The position numbers and the translations under genes were made by a program. Positions 5,866 to 14,900 of a stretch of DNA of 51,086 bases are shown piece by piece. Origin of the DNA: a virus. Each line of letters starts with the position of its first letter. Within the stretch, counting starts at the first letter, position 1. The stretch lies in IMG/VR virus record IMGVR_UViG_3300042486_000026, positions 1 through 51,086 of that record; one strand, 5' to 3'. The notes beneath the pieces are model-generated. The model was not told the DNA's origin and made no database searches. It was given only the letters and a program-made list of their open reading frames with translations.

Positions 5866-8364
5866 ATGATTGTACAAATAATACTAACGACAGCTGGTGC
5901 CAATACTGGACCTAACTTTGATCTATATTCAGATGTAGACAGTTATGAAATTCCATTTGAAACAAGTGTACCTAAAGCAGCTCTTGTTGCAGGGTATATA
6001 AGCAATGTTGTCCCAAATGGTACTACTGTCGTTCGTGTTGTTTCTTTTGGTACATGTAATACAGCAGTTGATATTAATATATTATTATTACCTGTAACTA
6101 CTACTACTACTACAACTTGGCCTGTACCTATTCCAACTAGTACTACTACTACTACAACTAGTACAAGTACAACCACTACTACAACAACTAGTACATCTAC
6201 TAGCACTACAACCACAACTAGCACAACTAGTACATCAACTAGTACAACCACAACAACAACTACTGCTGCACCAACCACTACAACAACAACTACTACATCA
6301 AATCTTCTTAACTTTACTGTAGTACAAGGCTGTGCTGGTAATAATCAGGCTTATGCTCTTATGAGTCAGTTCTCAGGAGGCAGTGGTCAGTATTATCCAT
6401 CTGTTTATGCATATTACACAGAGGCAGAGGCACTTAATGAACCTTTTGATACTGCAGTTACATTAACTCCTAGTAGTGTTAGTTGGGGGTTACCAGCTGG
6501 TTTACCAAATGGTATTTTTTGGGTAGCTATACAAGATAAAAATAACCTAACAGACAAAAGAGCTAAATCATTTGAAGTTACAGGATGTGGTATTTCAACA
6601 ACTACCACCACAACAACTACTACACAAGATCCTGGTGCTTATTGGAATGCTCAATTTTGTACATCACTATTTAATGCTCCTATACTAAGAGTCCCTTCTT
6701 CTGCTGTTTCTGGACAAGTTATTTATGGTGGTGATACATTAGACAGTTGTGCTACATTAACTACTCCTTATGTAGGTACTCCTCCATCTTATGTTGATAG
6801 AAGAACATATCCATTATATGCTAATTGTATTGCTTGTAATGAGTTAGTAAACTCACGTTGGGCTACGATGGTTAGATGTGATAATCCAGCAATAACAGCT
6901 TATAGTAAACGTTTTAATGTTGTAGACTTCAATGTTAATGATATTGTAGCAGATGATACGGTTTATAATCAACCTCCATTCTATACTTATCGTATTACTA
7001 GTATTTCTACCGATAGTGCGAATTTCCCTCAACGTTTTATTAATCCTACTGGTTTAAGCACTTGTCCTTCTGAATCTACAACAACAACTACCACAACTAC
7101 AGTATCACCTTATCCGTGTACATTCTGGACACTTACTAATTACTCACCTGATTTCTCAAACTATGTTGATTATACAGATTGTGATAATAATGTTACAACT
7201 ATAAATGTACAACCATTAACATCTCCTCAGATTTGTGTTAAAACTGGTACTACACCAACTACAAACGCGGAGTATATTAGTTTAGTTAATACAAACGAGA
7301 GTTGCGTATATTGTCTTGATTGTTATGTATATGAGTATATAAACACTAGTGGTAATACAGTTGCATTAAGTGGTACTTTGTGTAATGGTGGAAGTTATTC
7401 TACAAATGTAGGTCCATCAGGTGAAGGTACTACATTCTGTTTACAACAATATTCACAAAGTCAAATAAATGCATATGCAGCTAATGGCTTAACTCTTACA
7501 CGAGCTATTACACCTTGTGGAAATAGCTGTGTTACAACAACAACTACCACTACCACTATAAGAGAGTGGTATAATATAATTAATTGTAATGGTGGTGGAA
7601 CTGATACTTCTACATCGTATCCTGTAGATACTTATAATGTTAATGATAGAGTTGGGGCTGATGGAGGTATTTGGCGAGTTACAAGTATTACAAACTCTAA
7701 TCCAGGTGGATCTAATTTTGAACTTTCGCCTACAGGTTTAACTGGTTGTCCTACAACTACCACTACTACAACTACAGCTGCTCCTACATTAGAGTGGTAT
7801 ACCATAAGTAGTTGTGTTGCAGATGCAACTGATACTTCTACGTCATATCCTATAAATACATACGAGATTAATGATAGAGTTGGAGCTAATGGATTCCCTT
7901 GGCGAGTTATTGGAATTTCAAACACTAACCCAGGTGGATCTAATTTTGTGCTTTCAAATATTGGAGGAACTGGTTGTCCTTTTGTAGGATGTATTAAGTG
8001 GACTAATGAGTTTGATTACAGTCAAGAAGTTACATGTACTGATCCTTTTACTTCAGTAACTTCTTCAGGAACTGATGTTTATTATAGATTAACTGCTTCC
8101 TTATTTGAACTAGATGGTGTAACTCCTAAGAATGCTCCTCTTGGTGGTGTAATAATAACATTTGGTGTATCAACATCTGGTTCTTGTTCAACTGGTTCTG
8201 GAGGAACGTATGTAGTAACAATACCTGAATTTACTAATAGTGTAGTAGCTCCGTATCAGCAAACTAACTATAGTGAGTGTGGATATGGTTGTGGTTATAA
8301 TACTTTCACTCCGTTCCAACTTGAGTATACTAATTATCAATATGTAAATGAATGTCCAGCATAG
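5866..8364 (+). CDS. Multidomain adhesin-like protein with poly-threonine linkers
   Basis: An 832-residue protein. Residues 1-75 form a beta domain shared with the protein at 21048. They are followed by a poly-Thr/Ser linker (residues ~78-145). After that come cysteine-containing beta modules separated by runs of 7-9 threonines near residues 244, 405, 556 and 630. A ~64-residue module (starting EWY, ending GTGCP or GLTGCP) occurs as a tandem pair at 7561-7752 and 7789-7980, and a diverged third copy lies near 6890-7070. The C-terminus is another Cys/Tyr-rich domain. It uses the stop TAG. There is no enzyme motif. Likely a surface-exposed, flexible, glycosylation-prone tail or head appendage that contacts host or mucus glycans. 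Confidence 0.6.
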   Translation: MIVQIILTTAGANTGPNFDLYSDVDSYEIPFETSVPKAALVAGYISNVVPNGTTVVRVVSFGTCNTAVDINILLLPVTTTTTTTWPVPIPTSTTTTTTSTSTTTTTTTSTSTSTTTTTSTTSTSTSTTTTTTTAAPTTTTTTTTSNLLNFTVVQGCAGNNQAYALMSQFSGGSGQYYPSVYAYYTEAEALNEPFDTAVTLTPSSVSWGLPAGLPNGIFWVAIQDKNNLTDKRAKSFEVTGCGISTTTTTTTTTQDPGAYWNAQFCTSLFNAPILRVPSSAVSGQVIYGGDTLDSCATLTTPYVGTPPSYVDRRTYPLYANCIACNELVNSRWATMVRCDNPAITAYSKRFNVVDFNVNDIVADDTVYNQPPFYTYRITSISTDSANFPQRFINPTGLSTCPSESTTTTTTTTVSPYPCTFWTLTNYSPDFSNYVDYTDCDNNVTTINVQPLTSPQICVKTGTTPTTNAEYISLVNTNESCVYCLDCYVYEYINTSGNTVALSGTLCNGGSYSTNVGPSGEGTTFCLQQYSQSQINAYAANGLTLTRAITPCGNSCVTTTTTTTTIREWYNIINCNGGGTDTSTSYPVDTYNVNDRVGADGGIWRVTSITNSNPGGSNFELSPTGLTGCPTTTTTTTTAAPTLEWYTISSCVADATDTSTSYPINTYEINDRVGANGFPWRVIGISNTNPGGSNFVLSNIGGTGCPFVGCIKWTNEFDYSQEVTCTDPFTSVTSSGTDVYYRLTASLFELDGVTPKNAPLGGVIITFGVSTSGSCSTGSGGTYVVTIPEFTNSVVAPYQQTNYSECGYGCGYNTFTPFQLEYTNYQYVNECPA
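6142..6297 (+). repeat. ACN-trinucleotide tract encoding Thr/Ser linker
   Basis: About 50 consecutive codons are nearly all ACT/ACA/ACC with AGT/TCA/TCT serines and one Ala-Ala-Pro interruption. The synonymous codons are shuffled rather than a pure DNA repeat. Shorter tracts of the same type are at about 6092-6117, 6595-6627, 7077-7104, 7531-7560, 7753-7779, 15264-15290, 16465-16490, 16534-16616 and 21018-21042. Confidence 0.85.
7561..7980 (+). repeat. Tandem duplication of a ~192-nt protein module
   Basis: Segments 7561-7752 and 7789-7980 encode the same ~64-residue Cys-containing domain (shared elements TDTSTSYP, NDRVGA, WRV, NPGGSNF, TGCP). Similarity is still clear at DNA level (for example CCAGGTGGATCTAATTTTG in both). 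They are separated by a short poly-Thr linker. Confidence 0.8.
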
Positions 8365-8383
8365 CATAATTTAAAGAGACAAA

Positions 8384-8449
8384 AAACTCTGTTTGTTGGT
8401 TTACAGAGTTTCTCCCAGGGTGCAATGTGCTCTGGGAGTTTTCATTTCT
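8384..8449 (+). terminator. Tandem hairpin terminator
   Basis: First hairpin: AAACTCTGT (8384-8392) with ACAGAGTTT (8403-8411). Second, immediately adjacent: CTCCCAG (8412-8418) with CTGGGAG (8432-8438), extendable by two pairs, followed by TTTTCATTTCT. The second is a canonical intrinsic terminator and ends the accessory fibre block. Confidence 0.85.
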
Positions 8450-8491
8450 AATTAACTTAATTAACCTATATAATTAATTCTGTTACAATAG

Positions 8492-8524
8492 TTTGGTAAA
8501 TACGGAAATTAATTTTTATATTTA
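8492..8524 (+). promoter_or_regulatory. Probable Bacteroidota-type promoter for the phosphoesterase-muzzle operon
   Basis: TTTG at 8492-8495 (-33 box) is followed after 21 nt by TATATTTA at 8517-8524, one mismatch from the -7 consensus TAnnTTTG. It sits between the terminator and the gene at 8552, which gives a transcript leader of about 20 nt. Confidence 0.55.
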
Positions 8525-8551
8525 GGACAATTTAACTAAACTACAACTAGG

Positions 8552-9778
8552 ATGACTGGAAACCAGGATCAACTTTCGATGCTTCAGGCATTATTGAAGC
8601 AGAAGAAAAGTAAAACATACTATGCCTCAAGGCTTGGTATTAGTGAAATTGAAGTAGATGAATTGTTAAAAGAGCTAAGAGGAGAAGAACCAAACGATCC
8701 ATTGAAAGCACCTTTACTGTGTGAATCTGTAAGAAAGATTAACAATGAGAAAGGAACTATTGAGAGCACATTGATTCTCGATTTTGAACCCAAGGATGAT
8801 ATAGAGCTTGCTGCTCTGCACAAGATTAACCTTGATAAATACGTTATTACAAACTACTGGTCTAAGTTATTACCTAATGGTAAATTTACTTCTTCAGTAT
8901 TCTCTAAGAGAAAAGAAGCTAAAGACTACACTCCTGAGGACTTTGCAAAGTTCCTAGAAAATTACAAACCCAACTACATTCCTGAACTAAGACATGCATC
9001 TGCTCATATTGAGAAGAAGATGGTAGATGTTGAATTATCAATATCTGACTATCACTTAGCTAAGAGACATGTGGATGGTGATAACTCAATATTTGAGAGA
9101 ATGGCAAGATATTACAAAACTGCTACTACTCTTATTGGTAATGTCACAGCATTGTATGATATAGACACGATTGTGTTCCCTATATCAAACGATTTCTTCC
9201 ACACTGATAACTATCAGCATCAGACAACAAATGGTACTCCACAGGACACTATTATGGATTATGCTGATGAATATGAGCAAGGCTTTAGTTTACTTGTAGA
9301 TGTTATCAAAACAATAAGTAAAGTTTGTGAGCATGTACAAGTAGTATTGGTACAAGGTAATCATGATAGAACTAAGTCTTATTACCTAGCACATGCACTA
9401 GATGTATTCTTTAAGAATGAACCTAGAGTATCTTTTCAAAGAGAACATAGTACAGTGAAAGGTGTAATGGTAGGTGAGACATTTATCGGTTATCACCACG
9501 GTAACTGTAAGATTGAAGATCTTCCATTACTATTTGCAACTCATCCTGAGTATAGCCAAATGTTTGGATTTGCTAAGTACAGAGAGGTTCACACAGGAGA
9601 TAAACACCACTATATGGCTAAGGAAGTCAAAGGTGTAAGAATACAACAAATGCCTAGCTTGTCTGGTACAGATAGATGGCACTTAGATAACAACTATGTT
9701 CATAGTGTTAGAGCAGCACTTGCTCTAGTCTATAACAAGGACACTGGCAAGATTGCTGAATTTGAAGAAAGAATATAA
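8552..9778 (+). CDS. Calcineurin-like metallophosphoesterase with N-terminal helix-turn-helix
   Basis: A 408-residue protein. Residues ~8-42 resemble a helix-turn-helix (YYASRLGISEIEVDELLKEL). The rest carries the metallophosphatase motif series in order: D-Y-H (166-168), N-D (213-214), GNHD (269-272), GYHHG and G-D-K-H-H (349-353). These bind the two catalytic metals in the superfamily, which includes nucleases, phosphatases and 3'-5' exonucleases. Its substrate is not visible, but the HTH suggests DNA. It is first in an operon with its own promoter and lies 3 nt from the next structural gene, an unusual place for an enzyme of DNA metabolism. All metal-ligand motifs appear intact. Confidence 0.8.
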   Translation: MTGNQDQLSMLQALLKQKKSKTYYASRLGISEIEVDELLKELRGEEPNDPLKAPLLCESVRKINNEKGTIESTLILDFEPKDDIELAALHKINLDKYVITNYWSKLLPNGKFTSSVFSKRKEAKDYTPEDFAKFLENYKPNYIPELRHASAHIEKKMVDVELSISDYHLAKRHVDGDNSIFERMARYYKTATTLIGNVTALYDIDTIVFPISNDFFHTDNYQHQTTNGTPQDTIMDYADEYEQGFSLLVDVIKTISKVCEHVQVVLVQGNHDRTKSYYLAHALDVFFKNEPRVSFQREHSTVKGVMVGETFIGYHHGNCKIEDLPLLFATHPEYSQMFGFAKYREVHTGDKHHYMAKEVKGVRIQQMPSLSGTDRWHLDNNYVHSVRAALALVYNKDTGKIAEFEERI

Positions 9779-9780
9779 CA

Positions 9781-10494
9781 ATGGCAACATTAAGAAAATT
9801 AGTTTCAGACGTGCGTTCTATGCACAAATTGCTATCAACGGACAATCTTATCACTGATAGGGTTGTTGCGTCTGAGATTAAAAACAACACGCAGCTATTA
9901 CTTAAACGTGAGACTAATCTTCGTAGACTTTGGGCTACAGATACTATCTTCACAACTATCCCTTGTTTAGAGATGGTGCAAGTACCTATCTCTGAGTGTT
10001 GTGACTATGTTGATCCATGTACTGTATCTAGAACTAAGTTCAAGCTTCCTCGTATTGCAGAAGGTAACTATCAATATCTTATCCAAGGTGTATGGTCTAT
10101 CAATGCTATGGGAGGTCAAGGAACTCGATTCAAGGAAGTAACTATCAATAGATATATGAATCTATTGTCTCTTCCTTTGGTAAAGAACCAGCCTTACTAT
10201 TGGATTGTTAATGGATATCTATATGTTAGTAATCCGTTGTTACAAGCTGTAAGAATTGCTGCATTCTTTGAGGAAGATGTTCCAAATGAGATCATGTTCT
10301 CTGAGTGCTGCTGCACAAATGGTGTAAACCTTGATGAGTATTGCATGAATCCATTGGATAAAGAATACGGATGTCCAGGATACTTAGAGAAACAAGTGTT
10401 AGAGTTAACCTCACAAAAACTAGTCTCGACATACTTTAAGATCAATGATGATAAAACATCTGATAATAAAGATGATCAAGTAAGCAAGCAATAA
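9781..10494 (+). CDS. Conserved crAss-like neck/ring protein
   Basis: A 237-residue protein with a helical N-terminus (residues 1-50, LRKLVSDVRSMHKLL), a beta-rich middle, and a C-terminal helix (residues ~200-220, GYLEKQVLELTSQKLVSTYF) followed by a disordered acidic tail. Cysteines cluster in two places (ISECCDYVDPC and SECCCTNG). I recognise the overall pattern as a conserved crAss-like virion gene next to the IHF-like and tail-tube genes. A part in the head-tail connector is inferred from this neighbourhood. The stop shares its last A with the next ATG (TAATG), indicating coupled translation. Confidence 0.55.
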   Translation: MATLRKLVSDVRSMHKLLSTDNLITDRVVASEIKNNTQLLLKRETNLRRLWATDTIFTTIPCLEMVQVPISECCDYVDPCTVSRTKFKLPRIAEGNYQYLIQGVWSINAMGGQGTRFKEVTINRYMNLLSLPLVKNQPYYWIVNGYLYVSNPLLQAVRIAAFFEEDVPNEIMFSECCCTNGVNLDEYCMNPLDKEYGCPGYLEKQVLELTSQKLVSTYFKINDDKTSDNKDDQVSKQ

Positions 10495-10973
10495 TGCCAA
10501 GAGTTAAAATAGACTGGAGATCATCCAGTAAAGACAACTACAAAAGCTTCTGTAAGAAGCACACTTCCATAAAGCTCACATTTGATGAGTGGAGGAACAT
10601 CATCTACTCGTTCAACGAGGCATTCAAAAACTACATTCTTGAAACTGGAGAAAAAGCTAAGTTACCACTTGGCTTTGGTGAATTCTCTATTAACAAGAAG
10701 AAGAGAAAGAAGTTTAAGAAGGTAGATGGTGTAGATGTAATTAACTTGCCTATTGATTGGCAGAAGAGTAAAGAGAAGGGAAAGAGAATCTATAATTTCA
10801 ATTACCACACAGAGGGATACTTTTTTGGTTGGATGTGGTTTCGAGAGACAGCTAGATTGAAACATACAAACTTGTGGTACTTTAAACCTACCAGAACAAC
10901 ATCAAGACTATTATCTCACTATATAAAGACTGACGAGAAATATCAACATATCTATCGTGAGTGGAAAAAATAA
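10494..10973 (+). CDS. IHF-like DNA-binding protein of crAss-like phages
   Basis: A 159-residue, very basic protein. Residues ~25-80 follow the HU/IHF half-fold pattern: two amphipathic helices (LTFDEWRNIIYSFNEAFKNY), then a beta segment with a glycine turn (KLPLGFGEFSI), then a Lys-rich arm (KKKRKKFKK). The rest is rich in Trp, Tyr and Arg (FGWMWFRETARL). Two IHF-like subunits encoded in the structural block are a known conserved feature of Crassvirales; only this one is evident in the window. It probably binds packaged DNA or sits in the neck. It lies between two ring-type genes with 0-3 nt spacing. Confidence 0.65.
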   Translation: MPRVKIDWRSSSKDNYKSFCKKHTSIKLTFDEWRNIIYSFNEAFKNYILETGEKAKLPLGFGEFSINKKKRKKFKKVDGVDVINLPIDWQKSKEKGKRIYNFNYHTEGYFFGWMWFRETARLKHTNLWYFKPTRTTSRLLSHYIKTDEKYQHIYREWKK

Positions 10974-10976
10974 CTT

Positions 10977-11966
10977 ATGTCGTACTACTATAAATATAAC
11001 TTTGTCTCTCCTGAGCCTGTTTACTCTACAGTTAAAGAGGAATTAAAGAGCTACTTTGATACAGGAGCTGTAGATGACTTATTGTTCCCTACTTATTTAG
11101 ATAAGTGTCTTCGTAAGCTAGGTAGAGCTACTTATGTTATTCGTGAAGCTATTCTTCACATTGAAGACTTTCAAGCTAGACTTCCAGATAATTTTATTGC
11201 TGTGAGAGAAGCATGGATGGCTACAGAGATTCCTCAGTATCCATACCAAACAGCCAACTCATTATATACACAAGCTGCTTCTTCTACAACTATTCAGATT
11301 GCTCCTATTACAAGTGGAACAACACCTTGTACTAATCCTTTATGTACAACAGGCTGTCCTGCATGTTCAACAGATTGTGTTGACTGTATGCCTGAGATAA
11401 TTCAAGCTGTATACAAGACTAATCACCAAACTACTAGATCATATAAGAAAGAGTATTTACTTAAGCCAGGTAATATCTCAGCACAAGGTAACTGTGATGT
11501 TAATTATACTGAAGCTTGGAACTTTGCTCCTACAGTACCTCCTATTCATGAGTTTACTCCAGGTTCTGCAAGTTATGATTCATTTGATATTAGAGACAAC
11601 AAGTTTGTAACTAACTTCAGAAATGGTATAGTGCATTTAATATTCTACGTTACTGAGTATGATGGCATTGGTAATCAAATGATTCCTGATAACTATCGTA
11701 TTCGTGAGTATGTAGAAGCATTCATTAAGTATAAGATATTTGAAACCCTATCTAATCAATTAACAGATGAGACGTTCGAACAGCTACAGAAGAAACTTGG
11801 CTATTATAAGCAACTTTCTGAGGAAGCATTCATTATGGCAGACATTGAAATAAAGAAGCAAACTCCTTGGGAAAAGCAACGCAGAATTAAGAATGACCTA
11901 AACAGGTTCAACATGTACGAATTGCCAAACAGAACAAATAGATATGGCTGGAGAAGAAACAACTAA
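10977..11966 (+). CDS. Putative tail-tube/ring protein with inserted Cys cluster
   Basis: A 329-residue protein with an adaptor-like helical N-terminus (residues ~35-80, LDKCLRKLGRATYVIREAIL then ARLPDNFIAVREAW), a beta-rich middle, and a C-terminal helical region (~240-300) ending in a basic tail. The 'LPDNF' turn following helices recalls tail tubular protein A/P22 gp4 adaptors. Unusually, residues 118-137 hold six cysteines spaced C-x4-C-x3-C-x2-C-x3-C-x2-C, likely a metal-binding or disulphide loop inserted in the fold. The 3' end overlaps the muzzle gene by 23 nt. The function as neck/tail ring is inferred from pattern and context. Confidence 0.55.
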   Translation: MSYYYKYNFVSPEPVYSTVKEELKSYFDTGAVDDLLFPTYLDKCLRKLGRATYVIREAILHIEDFQARLPDNFIAVREAWMATEIPQYPYQTANSLYTQAASSTTIQIAPITSGTTPCTNPLCTTGCPACSTDCVDCMPEIIQAVYKTNHQTTRSYKKEYLLKPGNISAQGNCDVNYTEAWNFAPTVPPIHEFTPGSASYDSFDIRDNKFVTNFRNGIVHLIFYVTEYDGIGNQMIPDNYRIREYVEAFIKYKIFETLSNQLTDETFEQLQKKLGYYKQLSEEAFIMADIEIKKQTPWEKQRRIKNDLNRFNMYELPNRTNRYGWRRNN

Positions 11967-14900
11967 TCAAGGGAACGTAAGGCAAAACTTTAATGCTGCA
12001 CAAACTGGTCTTAATATGGACCAGACTTTAGCTCAGGTTCCTAAAGGTAAGCTGACCTATGCATTAAATGCTTCTGTTGAGAACTTTGACTCAGACTCTG
12101 TAAACTATCAGAATGAGCCAGGTAATGAACTATGCCTTAGCTTTCCTGAAGATTATGTTTTAATTGGAGAACATTTTATTCAAGAGAAGAGTAAACATAT
12201 ATTCTTTCTAACTAATCCTCTTGGAGGTGAAAGTGAGATTGGATACATGGATAATAATGACTGTGTATATCGTACATTAGTTAATGCTGCTTGTTTAAAC
12301 TTTAATGATAAGTATCCTATACACAAGGTAGTACATAAGATTACAAACTGTACTACTGAGATTTATTGGACTGATGGTTACAATCCTCGTAGATATTTAG
12401 ATATTGATAATATTCCTTACACAGTTGCCGTAGGAAATAGTGTTTGTGATACTGTTACATCAGATCAATTAGATTGTAATCAGTTAAAGATTCAACCTAA
12501 TTTCTCTATTCCTTCATTAGAAGTTACTGATGTTATTACAGGAGGTAATCTTACTGCTGGTACATATCAGTTTGCTATTCAGTACGCTAATGCTACTGGT
12601 GTACCTTATTCTTCGTACTACTCAGTTACTAATCCTACACCTATTGCAAATGTTAATAATACAACGCTAGATTTCAACTATCCTGTTGGAAGATCTATTG
12701 TTGTAAATATTAATGATATAGATACTACAGGATACTTTGAATATTTCAATTTAGCTGTAATCAAAACAGTTAATAACATTACATCTGTTGAGTTAATTGG
12801 TACATACTTTATTGGTAATACAAGTGATCAAATTACTTATACAGGACAGAATTCTGAAGCTATCAAGTTAACTATTGCTGATATCTTTGAGAAGTTTCCT
12901 TATTACGATATTGCTGATGATTTAACTACTGTGCAAGACATTCTTGTATGGGATGGATTAACATCTATTGATCGAGTAAACTATCAGAAAATTGCTAATC
13001 AGATTCAGTTACAATGGCAGACATATAGAATTCCTGCTACAGAAAACTATGCTGATGAGTTGAATGCTACTAACTTAAGAGGATACCTTCGTGATGAAGT
13101 GTATGCTTTTGAGATTGTATTCTTATTAAAGAATGGTAAGCAGACAGATGGTTTCCATATTCCTGGTAGAAAACTAACGTATGCTGAGTCTGTTCAGCCT
13201 CCTATTCCTAATACTAATCCTGACTTTATTGGTGATGGTGCATCTGCTCCATATTGGAAGATATACAACACTGGATCAGTTAGTGGTACATCTCCAGAAT
13301 ACACAGCTGCTACAGATAAGGTTGGCTACAAAGGTCCTTATCAATATGGACAGTTTGCTTATTGGGAATCAGCTGATAAGTATCCTTGCAATCCTGAAGT
13401 GTGGGGAGATTTAGCTGATCAATACATCAGACACCATAAGTTTCCAGATATTCTTGTAAGCCCTATCTTTGAGAGTGGTATACCTACTATTGTAGCTAAT
13501 AAGTATGAAGTGACTATGCGGTCAGGTGATGCTGTATTTCCTATTGGTGTAAATATTAACTCAGATGAAGTATATCGTTTAATTGAACTATCTGATTTAA
13601 CAGCAGAGCAAAAAGATGATATTGTTGCATACAAGATTGTTCGTGGTAATAGATCTACAAATAAGTCTATTGTAGCTAAAGGTATTCTACGTAACGTAGG
13701 TAAGTATAAGCGTGAGGGTACAGAGTATTACTATCCTAACTACCCTTACAATGATCTTAATAAAGATCCATTTCTTCTTGAAGAAAATAATGCTTATAAT
13801 GCTACTTCTGTATTATATAAATTAATTGTAACAGTTGCAGGATTTGTAACAATTACAGATGTTAATACAGGAGAGATAACAACTGTTCCAGTATCTGTAG
13901 GACAGAATAACATTTGTTCCTTGACAAGACCTGTTCCTAATGGTGATACAGCAATTACTTGGAATTTACCAGATGGTACATCAGCAGTACCTTCTGCAAG
14001 TGACACAATATTATTTACATCTGCATCTAGCACTACATTTATTTATCAAGATCCTTATAATTTTCTTAATCAATTAAGAATAACTGTTACAAATGGTAAT
14101 CCTCAATATGTATTAGCTTTTGCAGGTTATACTCCTCAATATGAAAGTGGTGATGAAGACTACAGTATAACAATAGTTCCAGGAAGAAATCCTTTATGTT
14201 ATCCAGATGAGTTAAATGGTTTTGGTACAGATGATTCTAAATATAGATATGTATTTAACTCTCCTGAAACATCTTTTGGACAACCTTATTTAGGTGATGT
14301 TCTTAAAGTTGAGAATGCTATTTATGGGGCTGGTAAAGCTCATTTTGTGAAGGTTAAAAATAATGCTCAGTATAAATTCCTTACAGGAGACATTCAGTAC
14401 ACTGCGTTGCAGTCTAGTTTTAATATTTCTAACATTGCAGGATTATTTAATGCTGCTGCAATGTTTACTGCCTATCAAGCATATCTAACAATATTCTTAA
14501 ACTCAATTAGTAGAAAGAATCTTTCTTACTCGTTTAATTCTATTGCTAGTTATGACTATTCTGCTCCTGTAGGAAATAATTTAGGTATTAAACAAAGACA
14601 GCTTCACTTAGCTCAATATCTTGTTCCTGGTGTACAATCTGTAGGTGATAGTTTTAATGTTAATAACTTTCAAAGAGAGTCTTCTGTATACTTAAAGACA
14701 ATAAGCACAAGAGATAATGTATCTGTAACTCCGTTACCATTTGTAAAAGATACTCCTTCATTACAATCACCAGTAACAGCACAACCTTTTATTACAGACA
14801 TTACAAGGTTTACTGCCTCTCAAAAGACAAATGGTTGTGGTAATCCTGAGAATCAAGAATCTACTACAGTAGTTTCTTACTATGCATCTATTAAGAATAG

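Noticed and set aside
5943-6278. Minus-strand open frame rich in valine
   Set aside because: It is the complement of the poly-Thr tract (GTN = Val) and lies wholly inside a strong plus-strand gene. All other minus-strand frames likewise sit inside plus-strand genes and have no promoters.
6092-6297. CRISPR-like or microsatellite array
   Set aside because: The ACN units are in frame in a long coding region, encode Thr/Ser, and there are no spacers.
8362-8364. Possible stop-codon reassignment (TAG or TGA read as an amino acid), known in some crAss-like phages
   Set aside because: TAG ends three genes (8362, 19751, 42616) and TGA ends one (1575), each followed at once by another gene or a terminator, and no gene contains an in-frame TAG or TGA. 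Standard code fits.
5866-8364. Diversity-generating retroelement target (variable C-terminal adhesin)
   Set aside because: No reverse transcriptase gene and no template repeat with adenine-biased differences in the window.
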